Both the position numbers and the translations under genes were made by a program. A stretch of 16,372 nt of DNA from NCBI GenBank assembly GCA_009785015.1, contig WQXD01000052.1, forward strand, positions 1 through 16,372. The letters run 5' to 3'. This DNA comes from Oscillospiraceae bacterium (GTDB taxonomy: Bacteria > Bacillota_A > Clostridia > Oscillospirales > WRJC01). Positions 1 to 8,204 of the stretch are shown here, one piece after another. The notes under the pieces were generated by a model. It made no database searches and was not told the DNA's origin. It saw only the letters and a list, made by a program, of their open reading frames with translations. Within the stretch, counting starts at the first letter, position 1; the number at the start of each line of letters is the position of its first letter.

Positions 1-1
1 G

Positions 2-220
2 GACTATTACCGCAATACAGCTTTCGACAATCACTATCACGACTGCGACGAATACTGGATAATTGTCGAGGGCAGCGGCACGGTCTACAGCGAAAACAAG
101 AAATATGAAGTACAAGCGGGGGACTGCGTGGTCACGGGCATGGGGCATCACCACGATTTCCCGGTTGTTGACAGCCATATTTACGCTGTATATTTCGAGA
201 CTACCCTCGGCGGGGAATGA
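2..220 (+). CDS. Cupin-domain protein, C-terminal part (5' end outside window)
   Basis: The first reading frame is open from the window edge and encodes 72 residues before TGA. It carries cupin motif 1 as H11-Y-H13-D-C-D-E17 followed by the EGSG turn. The second motif is G40-D then a G-M-G-H-H-H run at about 46-51, supplying the fourth metal-ligand histidine. This is a small single-domain metal-binding beta-barrel of the kind found in mannose-6-phosphate-isomerase-like or ligand-sensing cupins; substrate unknown. The stop codon overlaps the next start (ATGA), implying translational coupling. The N-terminus is missing only because the window begins inside the gene. Confidence is good for the fold and low for any specific function. 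Confidence 0.75.
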   Translation, partial: DYYRNTAFDNHYHDCDEYWIIVEGSGTVYSENKKYEVQAGDCVVTGMGHHHDFPVVDSHIYAVYFETTLGGE

Positions 221-486
221 AGCAATTATTGCACGGCTGCAATCAGTCCGATCAAGCGAAAGCGGCATACTGTCATAAGCTGCTTGCCCTGTACGATTTA
301 GCCGACGAGTTAAACCTGTCCATAACGGAGCTCGCTATCGGATATATACTCTCTTTTGATGATATTCATGTGCATATACCGGGCGCAAGGGAAGTGACGC
401 ATCTGATTGAAAATCTCAACGCTGCGAGTAAAGGCGCGCTAAGCGGCGATATCGTCGGCAAGATCGACGATATCCAACGCATTTAA
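217..486 (+). pseudogene. Aldo/keto reductase C-terminal remnant
   Basis: This 89-residue ORF resembles only the end of an aldo/keto reductase: a helix like LADELNLSITELAIGYIL, the strand and cofactor-binding loop HIPGAREVTHLIENL, and a final helix. The N-terminal roughly 200 or more residues of a normal reductase (about 280-330 aa), including the catalytic Tyr/Lys/Asp/His, are absent. No continuation exists upstream in this frame, because a stop lies within the first 120 bases and the cupin occupies the region. The ATG overlaps the cupin stop in an ATGA junction, so it may still be translated. It is most simply the remnant of a deletion that joined a cupin gene to a reductase tail. A small functional protein cannot be excluded. 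Confidence 0.55.
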
Positions 487-498
487 ACTATAGTCCCC

Positions 499-535
499 GG
501 GGGACCGGTATTATTCCGGAGAGTTTACCTCCCCC
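499..535. terminator. Imperfect inverted repeat between convergent genes, possible terminator
   Basis: GGGGGA (499-504) and GGTA (507-510) can pair with TACC (526-529) and TCCCCC (530-535), with only a CC bulge, around a 15-nt loop. A second overlapping palindrome, GTCCCC-G-GGGGAC, lies at 493-505. It sits between the convergent ends of the reductase remnant and pheT, where a bidirectional terminator would be expected. Neither side has a clear U-tract, so termination is inferred from position and stem strength only. Confidence 0.4.
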
Positions 536-545
536 ACAAAACGCA

Positions 546-2987
546 TCAGCCGCGGAGTTCGGCCCCAAAAGCCTTTTTCAACCGCTTTATGACAGCCCCG
601 GCGCAGTTTTCAATCTCATCGGATGTCAGAGTTTTCTGCGCCGAACCGATTACCAGCCTGATGGTGACGGACTTTTTCCCTTCGGGGACCTGAGGCCCCT
701 TGTACTCCTCCACGAACGATATATCCCGCAAAAGATCGTCAGACGGCCTTTTGCCCATAATAACTTCAACTATCTCCTTCCACTCAACCGACAAATCAAA
801 GCGCATGGATATATCATAATCACTCATCGGATATTCCGGGATACGCGTAAACTTATTGGTTCTGGACGGGTACGGTTTCAGCGAGTCCATATCCAATTCA
901 AACAGCATCACCGCGCTGTTCTTTATTCCGCAATCAAGCGACGCTTTTTTGGATAAAAGCGCCAGATTGCCCATCCGCTCGCCGTTATGGCCGATATTGA
1001 GCCATACCACATCGTCAGCCCACACCGGCTTTTCGGCTTTATCAAATGTCAAGGGTTCCATGTGCGCATACAGGGGAAGGTTTTCAATTATACCCTTCGT
1101 CTTCCTGAAAATCAAAGTCAAATCGTCAGGGCTTCCGACATAAGCCCCCGCTACATTCCTGCGTTGGAGAGGCAGCGATTCGCGCGGGTCATACGGCGCG
1201 CCGAAATCGCGGGCAAAGAACACCTGCGCGGATTCAAATATTGCAAAGCCGTCAAAGAACCGCAGATTGTCCGCAACCGCCTTGCAGAGGTTCGGCAGAA
1301 GCGATGAGCGGATATAGCGTTCATCGGGGGACGGCGGCGCGGACAGCGCGAGCATGCCGCTGCTGCCTGAAAGAACGGCGTTCACATATCCGTCGCTGAT
1401 CCACGGGTATGTGAATACCTCATACATCCCGCACCGAAATGCCAGATATTCCCTGATTTTTCTGTCTATGTCGATTTCAGGCTGATTTATGGAACTCTCA
1501 AATGACGTTGTTATTGCCACCGGCTCGAAGTTTTCGAAGCCATGTATTCTGGCTATTTCCTCTATGATGTCGTCGGGTATCGAAACATCGCCCGTAGAAC
1601 GCCATGTCGGCGCGACGATATGCATAATATCTCCGGCAAAACCCACGTCGAAGCCGAGATATTTGAGTTTATCGGCCATCTCGTCATTTGGAATGCGCTT
1701 GCCAAGGCGTTTTTCCAGCCAATCGAGCGAAACATCGATCTCGCGCCTTTTCAGCCGGTTCGGATAGTTATCGCGAAAACCGGTCACCGACGCGGCGGGA
1801 AACAAGCCCGTGAACATCTTCATTGCCAGCGAAAGGGCGATGTCGCTTCTTTCCGGGTCTATGCCCTTTTCATATCTGGTGGCCGCTTCGGTGCGGATTT
1901 CATGGCGCGAGGCGGTGCGCCTGACGCCGAGAGCCTCAAAGTTGGCGATTTCGAGTATCACTTTGTCTGTATCGGGCAGTATCGAATCTTTTTCTCCGCC
2001 CATCACACCCGCCAGCGCGATTGCGCCTTCTTCATCCGCGATTGCCAAGTCCTCGCCGGAAAGCGACAGTTCCCTGCCGTTTAAGAGCAGAAGGCTTTCT
2101 TTGTCGTGGGCGCGGCGCACCGTTATGTGCCCTTTTATGATATCGGAATCGAAAGCGTGCGTCGGCTGGCCGGTCGCCAGCATCACATAATTCGTAATAT
2201 CCACAATAGCGTTGATGGGACGCATCCCAACCCGCCAGATACGGCTTTGAATTTTGAAAGGCGAAGGTTTTACCGAAAGCCCCTCGATTTTTACGCCGAT
2301 ATATCTGGGGCACCGCGCCGTATCGCGCAACGTGATTTCGAAATCCCGCGCAGGGGGCGGCGCATACGATTCGAATTCGGCAAGCGGAAGATCGTACAGA
2401 GCGGAGATCTCGCGCGCGATGCCGTAGTGTCCCCAAAGATCCGGACGGTTGGTCAGCGACTTGTTGTCTATTTCCAATATCACGTCGTCCAGATCGAGAG
2501 CTTCGGCGAGAGCGGCGCCCGCCTGCGCGCCGAATTCGGACAAGTCAGCTATCGTGGCTTCATCTGTGAACGGAAACAAGTCAAAAAGCCCTATTTCCGA
2601 CGAAGCGCAAATCATTCCGTAGCTCTCGACGCCGCGCACTTTGGTATTTTTGATTTCGACATGGTCGCCGGCTCCATGCCAGCGAACCATTGCGCCGGGG
2701 CACGCCACGATGACCTTCATGCCTTCTTTCAGGTTGATGCCGCCGCAAACTATCTCCCGCACGTCCCCGCCGCCTATATCGGTTTTGCATATCTTGAGCT
2801 TGTCCGCGTTTGGGTGCGGCAGTATCTCTTCGACAACGCCCACGACCATGTTGGCAAACACCCGGCTCAAATGCGTCATGCCCTCGACTTCCACCGTGGA
2901 CATGGTCAAATCATAGGCGATGCGGGACAGCTCAATATCCTCCGGTATTTTTACGTAATCTTTTATCCAATTTAACGATAATTTCAT
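546..2987 (-). CDS. pheT: Phenylalanine--tRNA ligase beta subunit
   Basis: This is the cytoplasmic beta subunit of the alpha2-beta2 enzyme that charges tRNA-Phe with phenylalanine. At 813 aa it has the usual bacterial length. The start MKLSLNWIKDYV is the family's typical N-terminus. An EMAP-II-like tRNA-binding domain spans about 40-155, with HPNADKLKICK near 58-68. The B3/4 editing domain follows in the middle, then TRYEKGIDPERS near 370 leading into B5, whose end contains IPDDIIEEIARIHGFENF. The last roughly 95 residues form the ferredoxin-fold anticodon-binding domain (YPMSDYDISMRFDLSVEW). It lies 17 bp after pheS and is surely cotranscribed. An AGGAG lies 12 nt before the ATG, slightly long. 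No frameshift or missing domain was seen. Confidence 0.97.
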   Translation of the reverse strand: MKLSLNWIKDYVKIPEDIELSRIAYDLTMSTVEVEGMTHLSRVFANMVVGVVEEILPHPNADKLKICKTDIGGGDVREIVCGGINLKEGMKVIVACPGAMVRWHGAGDHVEIKNTKVRGVESYGMICASSEIGLFDLFPFTDEATIADLSEFGAQAGAALAEALDLDDVILEIDNKSLTNRPDLWGHYGIAREISALYDLPLAEFESYAPPPARDFEITLRDTARCPRYIGVKIEGLSVKPSPFKIQSRIWRVGMRPINAIVDITNYVMLATGQPTHAFDSDIIKGHITVRRAHDKESLLLLNGRELSLSGEDLAIADEEGAIALAGVMGGEKDSILPDTDKVILEIANFEALGVRRTASRHEIRTEAATRYEKGIDPERSDIALSLAMKMFTGLFPAASVTGFRDNYPNRLKRREIDVSLDWLEKRLGKRIPNDEMADKLKYLGFDVGFAGDIMHIVAPTWRSTGDVSIPDDIIEEIARIHGFENFEPVAITTSFESSINQPEIDIDRKIREYLAFRCGMYEVFTYPWISDGYVNAVLSGSSGMLALSAPPSPDERYIRSSLLPNLCKAVADNLRFFDGFAIFESAQVFFARDFGAPYDPRESLPLQRRNVAGAYVGSPDDLTLIFRKTKGIIENLPLYAHMEPLTFDKAEKPVWADDVVWLNIGHNGERMGNLALLSKKASLDCGIKNSAVMLFELDMDSLKPYPSRTNKFTRIPEYPMSDYDISMRFDLSVEWKEIVEVIMGKRPSDDLLRDISFVEEYKGPQVPEGKKSVTIRLVIGSAQKTLTSDEIENCAGAVIKRLKKAFGAELRG

Positions 2988-3004
2988 ATCCTTTTAATTC
3001 TCCT

Positions 3005-4063
3005 TTACCTGAACTGGCTCAAAAATCTGAGATCGGCGCTGCGGAATAATCTGACATCGTCCACGCCATAGCGCATCATTACAAGGCGGTCCAAGCCGAT
3101 GTTTACATAAAAACCTGTAAATTCGGCAGGATTCAGGCCTGCGGCGCCGAGCACATTCGGATGAGGCGTCCCTCCCGGCATTATCTCTATCCAGCCGACA
3201 TGCTTACAGACGCTGCAGCCGGCTCCGCCGCACACCAAGCAGCCCATGTCAATTTCAAAACCCGGTTCGACGAACGGGAAAAAGCCGACGCGCATCCGAA
3301 TCGGAACATCGCGCCCGAAAACTTTCGAGAGAATACTTTTTATCATTATTTTGCCGGACGAAAATGTAAATTCACGGTCGACAATCAGCGCCTCATATTG
3401 AAAAAACGCCCTTTCATGCCTCGCGTCGGTCGATTCGTTGCGGTATGCCCTTCCGGGGTAGACGAAGCGGAACGGCGGTTTATGCGTCTGAAGGTATCTT
3501 ACGCTTGCGCCGGTGAGATGCGGGCGGAGGCAAAGCCTTTCCCCTCCCCGGCCCTGATCGTGGCCCGCTATCCAGTAAGTGTCCATGTTCTCACGCGCGG
3601 GGTGATCGGGCGCAAAATTCAAATTGTCGAAAGCATAGAGCTCGCTTGTTATATCGGATTCCTGAAATATCTCAAACCCCATTGAGCGGAAGGCGTCGTT
3701 TAAGTCATAGCACATCTGGGTAATAGGGTGCAGGGCTCCGGCGGGCGGCGGTATGCCCGGCACGCTGAGGTCAAAATCGGGGGATATTTCAGACGCCTTG
3801 AGACTGATTTCTTCCCTGCGGGCTTCGATCATGGCAGTAAATTGATCTTTAAGGTTGTTTGCGGCGCGCCCCGATTCGGCGCGCATCGAAACGTCCAAGC
3901 GGGGTATTTCTTTCAATATGTCCGTGAGCGCGCCCTGCTTACCGAGAAGAAATGACTTCACGTCCTGCAATTCCGTTAAATTTTTCACGTCTGCGATCCT
4001 CTTTTTTCCGTCGAGGAGTATGGCATCCAATTTTTCTTTCATACAAATATTCTCCATTCCCAT
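3005..4063 (-). CDS. pheS: Phenylalanine--tRNA ligase alpha subunit
   Basis: This is the catalytic subunit (352 aa from the chosen start) that activates phenylalanine with ATP and transfers it to tRNA-Phe. A helical tRNA-contacting arm occupies about 1-95. Class-II motif 2 is at about 204-225 (GRAYRNESTDARHERAFFQYE) and motif 3 at about 323-333 (GLDRLVMMRYG). Between them a Cys cluster, C275-x2-C278-x4-C283-x2-C286, precedes GWIEIMPGGTPHPNVL, a form known in only part of the family. The frame is open upstream to 4174, but the promoter -10 at 4098-4103 lies inside that extension. An AAAGAGGG stands 7 nt before the ATG at 4063. An alternative start at 4042 (MKEKLD, preceded by GGAG) is nearly as good. 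Confidence 0.95.
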   Translation of the reverse strand: MGMENICMKEKLDAILLDGKKRIADVKNLTELQDVKSFLLGKQGALTDILKEIPRLDVSMRAESGRAANNLKDQFTAMIEARREEISLKASEISPDFDLSVPGIPPPAGALHPITQMCYDLNDAFRSMGFEIFQESDITSELYAFDNLNFAPDHPARENMDTYWIAGHDQGRGGERLCLRPHLTGASVRYLQTHKPPFRFVYPGRAYRNESTDARHERAFFQYEALIVDREFTFSSGKIMIKSILSKVFGRDVPIRMRVGFFPFVEPGFEIDMGCLVCGGAGCSVCKHVGWIEIMPGGTPHPNVLGAAGLNPAEFTGFYVNIGLDRLVMMRYGVDDVRLFRSADLRFLSQFR

Positions 4064-4097
4064 GATACAGCCCTCTTTCGTCAAAAAGGGTGTTATC

Positions 4098-4126
4098 ATT
4101 ATACATCTTTTGAGCGGATAATGCAA
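4098..4126 (-). promoter_or_regulatory. Sigma-A promoter of pheST
   Basis: Reading the minus strand, TTGCAT (4121-4126) and TATAAT (4098-4103) are separated by exactly 17 bp. Transcription should begin near 4091, giving a leader of only about 28 nt before the pheS start at 4063. That leaves no room for a T-box riboswitch or attenuator, so control of this operon by tRNA charging is not supported here. Confidence 0.75.
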
Positions 4127-4147
4127 GCAATAAATGATTTTTTTTTG

Positions 4148-4180
4148 AAAAAAAGCCCGCGCCGACAAAATCAATCGGCG
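4148..4180 (-). terminator. Probable terminator of the solute-binding protein operon
   Basis: On the minus strand, CGCCGA (4180-4175) pairs with TCGGCG (4165-4160) around a 9-nt loop that contains the stop codon. A short CGGGC and a run of seven T (4154-4148) follow. The stem is short and separated from the T-tract by 5 nt, so efficiency is uncertain. Its position between the lipoprotein gene and the pheST promoter fits termination. Confidence 0.5.
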
Positions 4181-5667
4181 AGTCCGGCGAACCTGTCGTT
4201 TATTTTCTGGATGTCGCTCTCGGCCTTTGACTGGTATTTTTCATACATCGACACAAAATCGCTGTTGTAGTTCCGGAACAGGTCCATCATGTGGTTGTTG
4301 TAGCTCCCGAACTGGTAATACCAGCCGAAATCAAATATTTTCGATTCGATTATAATATCAAGCATCTCGACGCTTTCCTCGTCGCGCGCGTGCTTGCCGA
4401 CAAGCGATTTGTCGTAATAGGCGGGGCGTATCACATAGAGCGATTCCGCCGCGAGCGCCTCCAAAATCACCGCGGTCCTGTCGAGGTCCTGCTGCACCGA
4501 CGGGATAGAGAGAAACATCGCCTTCCACGCCCCCACGGGGCTGTAATAGTCGCTCTGGTTTTCGTCGAGTTTGGGAAAGGGAAGTATGCCGAAATCGGTC
4601 TCCATAGCGCGCAGCTCGGCGATGGTCTCCATGCCCCTGAGCAGAAACAGCGCCTGGTTGTTTGAAAACATCCTTCTGAAGTTCACATCTATTTCGTCGC
4701 CGGTGCCTTTGAATCTCTGATAGGCGTACACGGCCGTTTTGTCGAAGGTCCAATCCGCGTATTTTTGGACCGCCAGCACGGTTCGCTCATTATACAGCGA
4801 CAATTCTATTTCGCCGTCCGCGTTGATCTTCGCGCACCTTTCCCCCACAGAGCTGACGAGGCTCATCATCGTGTCGTCCTCTATAATCGCGCCGTAGAGG
4901 TCGTCGTGGTCGAAGATCCCGTCGCCGTTCAGATCCCCGCTGACGGCTCTCCCCAGTTCGGTGATTTTGTCGTAGGTCCATTTACCGGCCTTGACAAGCT
5001 CATACATATTTTCAAGCCCGTGGTCGCGCGCCAGCTGCTTGTTGAAGAGGGCGGCATATATCGAATCGTTTACCACCTGGCTTATTTCCCCCGTGGTGAA
5101 ATACATTTTCCCCTTGATGGCGAGGTCTCGGTTGGCCTTTTGGTCCCACCACTGTTTTGAAAGGTCGAGGTAGGAGACCTTCCTCAGATCCAAAACGAGC
5201 CCGGACACCGCGAGGTCGCACGCATCGTAGACCGTGGTCATGGCGGCGTCATACGCGAAGTCGCCCGCCGCCGATGATTTTTTGATTATTCCGACCCCTT
5301 TGCCGTTGACCCAGCCCGACGATATATTTTCGATTTTTATACCGTATTTTTCCTCGATGTACAGATTCCGCATATACCTCGCATCGTTTATGACTTCGCC
5401 GGTGAGCCCGTCGGCCCAGAAGTCGTTTCGCACTTCGTCGCCCTCGTCGCTGGTGACGAGGATCTTGAATTCATGTCCGTCATAATACGCCTCGGGCAAA
5501 TCCGGGAAAATTTTTTCCGTCGTCTGTTCCGGGGTTTGGGCGTCTTCTTTCGGGTTGTTTTCGACTTGACCGCCCTCGTTTTCCTCGCGGGGCGCGCATG
5601 ACAAAAAAGAAACCGTGAGAAGCAGTACAATAAACAACGAAATTGCGGCAAAAATCATTTTTTTCAT
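4171..5667 (-). CDS. Extracellular solute-binding lipoprotein, family-1 type (copy 2)
   Basis: Predicted substrate-capturing lipoprotein of an ABC importer, 498 aa, held on the outer face of the membrane. It has a basic N-terminus, a hydrophobic segment (about 5-20) and a lipobox-like FLSC with the lipidated cysteine at 24. A Thr/Glu/Pro/Asn-rich linker follows. The bilobed domain carries DLSKQWWDQKAN and, at about 245-250, a Ca-loop-like DLNGDG, both also present in the neighbouring paralog. The start was set at MKKMIF because GGAGG lies 7 nt upstream; the frame extends eight codons further. It is 33 bp downstream of its paralog and presumably cotranscribed. The ligand is unknown; family and context suggest a sugar. 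No permease or ATPase gene is present nearby. Confidence 0.85.
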   Translation of the reverse strand: MKKMIFAAISLFIVLLLTVSFLSCAPREENEGGQVENNPKEDAQTPEQTTEKIFPDLPEAYYDGHEFKILVTSDEGDEVRNDFWADGLTGEVINDARYMRNLYIEEKYGIKIENISSGWVNGKGVGIIKKSSAAGDFAYDAAMTTVYDACDLAVSGLVLDLRKVSYLDLSKQWWDQKANRDLAIKGKMYFTTGEISQVVNDSIYAALFNKQLARDHGLENMYELVKAGKWTYDKITELGRAVSGDLNGDGIFDHDDLYGAIIEDDTMMSLVSSVGERCAKINADGEIELSLYNERTVLAVQKYADWTFDKTAVYAYQRFKGTGDEIDVNFRRMFSNNQALFLLRGMETIAELRAMETDFGILPFPKLDENQSDYYSPVGAWKAMFLSIPSVQQDLDRTAVILEALAAESLYVIRPAYYDKSLVGKHARDEESVEMLDIIIESKIFDFGWYYQFGSYNNHMMDLFRNYNSDFVSMYEKYQSKAESDIQKINDRFAGLAD

Positions 5668-5700
5668 AAAAAATCCTCCAACTTTGATCAAATCGTTTTA

Positions 5701-7200
5701 TTATCCGGTATATGCCTCTATCGTTTTCTCCAGCGCCTTTATGATCTTGGGCTCCGCTTTTTCGAGCGCGGACGTTATATTGGCGTCGTTTTTGACCATG
5801 GCGCTCGAGAAAATACCCGAAAAGCCGCCCCAGTTGTATATAAGCTCCAAGTCGAAACGCCTTGAGGCGAATATGATATCGAGCATTTCCGACGATTCTT
5901 CGTCCCGGGCCAATTTTGTTTTCAGCTGGACGTCGTAATACGCCGGGATGAGCGTGTATCTCGATTCCGCGCAGAGCGCGTCCGCAATTGCCCCCGTCCT
6001 TTCCAAATCCCCCGCCGTCGCCGGGATTGCCAGCGAAGTGGCCTGGAACGGCGATATCGTATTGTAATACCCGCTCTGGCCTTCTTCCAATTTCGGCGAG
6101 GGGATTATCCCGAAATCGATGTCCATGCTCCTAAACAGAGTCACCCTGTTCATGCCCGCATTTGTAAAGAGTATCCTCCCCGCCATAAAACTCGCATCCA
6201 TCACGTCGTTCCAGATGTTGCCGCTGACCCCCAGTACATCGTCCGATCTTAGGCATAATGTCTTGTCGCCGAACAGACTGAGAAGTTTTGTGAAAGCGGT
6301 TATGCCCAGCTCCCCGATGCCCGCGTATTCGGGCAGGTCTTCGCTGTTTTTGGTTATCGGCGAAATCCCGGCGGCGACGATTCCCGTGTACATGTTCCAG
6401 GCTTCGCCCTGCCAGCCGAACTGGTCTTCCCATGTGATGATCCCGTCGCCGTTCAGGTCCTTTGAGGCGCCCTTGCACATTCCGACCATGGCGTCAAGGC
6501 TCCATTTGCCGTCGTGGACCAATTGATACGGGTCTTCAAGGCCCAGATCCTGAACTAATTTCTTGTTGAACAGGTAAACCCATGTGGCGTCTTTGTCCAT
6601 AATCGTAAAATCGCAGAATGTGGTGTACAGTTTGTTTGCAATCGACAGCTCTGCGTTCGCGTTTTGGTCGTACCACGGCTTTGTCAAATCGATATGGGCG
6701 GCCTCTTTCAAATCCACAAGGCATCCGTTTTGCGCGATGCCGACGGTACTCCCGATGCTGGCAAATATGAGGTCATATTCGTCGCTTCCGGCAGTCACCG
6801 CCTTTCTGGCCAAAGCCGCCGGATCGACGTTCGCGATCCTCGTTATTACAATATTGTATCGTTCGGATACCGCCGTGTTTCGTTTATACACGGCGTCGTT
6901 GATCGCATCCCCCGTTTCTTCTTCCGCCACGATTTCCTTTGCCTCCCAGTGGTGGTCGGCCGTTTCGGCTTCACGTGACAAAATCCTCAGGTTATACCAC
7001 CCGTAATCGTTTACCGGGGCATCTGAAAAAACACGCGGGACGCCGGCCTCCGGCTCATTTGGCGGGGGCTCGGAGCCGCCGTTTTGAGCGGCTTGATTTT
7101 CGGTTTCTTTCGTGTCCGCGCCGCTTTTTTCCCCGCATGAGGCCGACGCCAGAAATACTAAGCATAAAATCAAAATTCCGGAAATGATTTTTACAAACAT
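5701..7200 (-). CDS. Extracellular solute-binding lipoprotein, family-1 type (copy 1)
   Basis: First gene of the lipoprotein pair, 499 aa. Its N-terminus MFVKIISGILILCLVFLASASC is a lipoprotein signal with the modifiable cysteine at 22, followed by a Gln/Asn/Pro/Glu-rich linker. It shares with the next gene the order of motifs GDAINDAVYKRN (GEVINDARYMRN in the paralog), DLTKPWYDQNAN, KDLNGDG (near 248) and SESRYTLIPAYYD versus AESLYVIRPAYYD. They are therefore tandem duplicates that have diverged widely. Start chosen at 7200, where GGAGG lies 9 nt upstream; the frame is open to 7257, but that extension crosses the promoter. Role: binding an extracellular, probably carbohydrate, ligand for ABC import; permeases must be elsewhere. 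Ligand not deducible. Confidence 0.85.
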   Translation of the reverse strand: MFVKIISGILILCLVFLASASCGEKSGADTKETENQAAQNGGSEPPPNEPEAGVPRVFSDAPVNDYGWYNLRILSREAETADHHWEAKEIVAEEETGDAINDAVYKRNTAVSERYNIVITRIANVDPAALARKAVTAGSDEYDLIFASIGSTVGIAQNGCLVDLKEAAHIDLTKPWYDQNANAELSIANKLYTTFCDFTIMDKDATWVYLFNKKLVQDLGLEDPYQLVHDGKWSLDAMVGMCKGASKDLNGDGIITWEDQFGWQGEAWNMYTGIVAAGISPITKNSEDLPEYAGIGELGITAFTKLLSLFGDKTLCLRSDDVLGVSGNIWNDVMDASFMAGRILFTNAGMNRVTLFRSMDIDFGIIPSPKLEEGQSGYYNTISPFQATSLAIPATAGDLERTGAIADALCAESRYTLIPAYYDVQLKTKLARDEESSEMLDIIFASRRFDLELIYNWGGFSGIFSSAMVKNDANITSALEKAEPKIIKALEKTIEAYTG

Positions 7201-7247
7201 ACTTTTTTTCCTCCCATGAATATGGCTGACTTGGTCTTTAACTTTAG

Positions 7248-7276
7248 ATTCTACCATAAATTTTCATTTTATACAA
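7248..7276 (-). promoter_or_regulatory. Sigma-A promoter of the solute-binding protein pair
   Basis: On the minus strand, TTGTAT (7271-7276) and TAGAAT (7248-7253) are 17 bp apart. A TGG just before the -10 makes it an extended -10 element. The predicted start near 7241 leaves a leader of about 40 nt before the GGAGG and the ATG at 7200. The -35 is immediately flanked by the palindrome at 7276-7298. Confidence 0.7.
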
Positions 7277-7298
7277 TCGAAAAAATTTAAATTTCGAT
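7276..7298. promoter_or_regulatory. Palindrome abutting a -35 box, candidate operator
   Basis: ATCGAAA and TTTCGAT form perfect 7-bp arms around a 9-nt AT-only centre that is itself symmetrical. The palindrome touches the outer edge of the -35 of the lipoprotein promoter and lies 12 bp after the end of the isomerase gene. It could be a repressor or activator site, or a weak terminator of the upstream gene. No family-specific operator was recognised. Confidence 0.35.
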
Positions 7299-7310
7299 GA
7301 ATTTTTGTGC

Positions 7311-8204
7311 TTATCGGTCAAACAGTTTTTTCATGTTGTCAAAGCCCACTTTCGTGCCGTAATAGCAATCTTCCATGCCTTCGTATTCCAAATACGCGCA
7401 GCCGCAAAATCCCGAATTTTTTATGATTTCCGAGATTTTTTTCATGTTCATGTCGCCCTGGCCCAAAATCGAACCGCGCAGATACGCGCCGTGCTGCGAG
7501 CGGAACCATGAGCCGGAGCAGTCAAACTGCGTGGCGTCGCCGGGGTCGTTTTCTTCATTGCGGACATAAAAATCCTTCATGTGAATCGTTTTGGCTTTCC
7601 CCGCGAGCTTTTTTGCCGCGACTTCGGGATTTTCGTCCACACACAAGAAATTGCCCGCGTCAAATTGGAATGAAAAATTTTCGCGCTTCACCTGCGCCAA
7701 AACCGCCCCGACCCGGTCCGAGCCGTTTATATGAAAGCCGTGGTTTTCAAGCAGAATCACAAGCCCGTACTGCGCCGCGAAATCGCACAGTTCGTTATAT
7801 GTGTCGACGACAAGCGGCAAATCGCCGATAAAATTTTCGACGGTGTTGTCTTCCGGTTTTCTCCTGTACCCGCTCATATCAACGCGCACGGTCGCCGCCC
7901 CGAGCTCCAAGGCGCTTTCTATATGCGCTTTTACGCGCGCGGTTTCGGCTTTGTATCCGGCCGCATCCAACTGCAAAAAATTCGCGTTGAGGCTGTAATT
8001 GCCGATTTGGCTTCCCCAGTCTTTGGCGGTTTCGCATAACTGTTTTGCGAGCGCCGCGTTATTTACCACATCGATTCCAAACGGCACGATTTCTATTGTT
8101 TCCGCCCCCGCCTCCGCGGCGAGCCATTTGACCGCCTCTTGCGGCGTAATTTCTCCGCTTGTTATTTTTCTCGATATGCTGTAAACGCTTATTCCGAATT
8201 TCAC
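7311..8204 (-). CDS. Sugar phosphate isomerase/epimerase-like TIM barrel
   Basis: This 297-aa single-domain protein belongs to the xylose-isomerase-like/AP-endonuclease-2 TIM-barrel superfamily, which isomerises or epimerises sugars and keto-sugars with a divalent metal. Expected metal and substrate residues are visible: E153 with H155 (LLENHGFH), D182 (FQFDAGNF), H208 (IHMKDF), then GQGDM at about 248-252 and E273 near the end (YLEYEG). The start is GTG at 8204, preceded by an AAAGGAGGG 9-10 nt upstream, and MKFGISVYSI is a normal first strand. It points away from the plus-strand sugar operon across a 203-bp divergent region and precedes the lipoprotein pair on the same strand. Exact substrate unknown. 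Confidence 0.85.
   Translation of the reverse strand: MKFGISVYSISRKITSGEITPQEAVKWLAAEAGAETIEIVPFGIDVVNNAALAKQLCETAKDWGSQIGNYSLNANFLQLDAAGYKAETARVKAHIESALELGAATVRVDMSGYRRKPEDNTVENFIGDLPLVVDTYNELCDFAAQYGLVILLENHGFHINGSDRVGAVLAQVKRENFSFQFDAGNFLCVDENPEVAAKKLAGKAKTIHMKDFYVRNEENDPGDATQFDCSGSWFRSQHGAYLRGSILGQGDMNMKKISEIIKNSGFCGCAYLEYEGMEDCYYGTKVGFDNMKKLFDR

Noticed and set aside
2106..2975. 289-codon open frame on the plus strand inside pheT
   Set aside because: It is antisense to a well-supported pheT, its product shows no recognisable domain, and it is explained by GC-biased third positions of the opposite strand.
4064..4174. Upstream extension of the pheS frame to 4174
   Set aside because: It would contain the -35 and -10 of the promoter, and homology begins only near 4042-4063.
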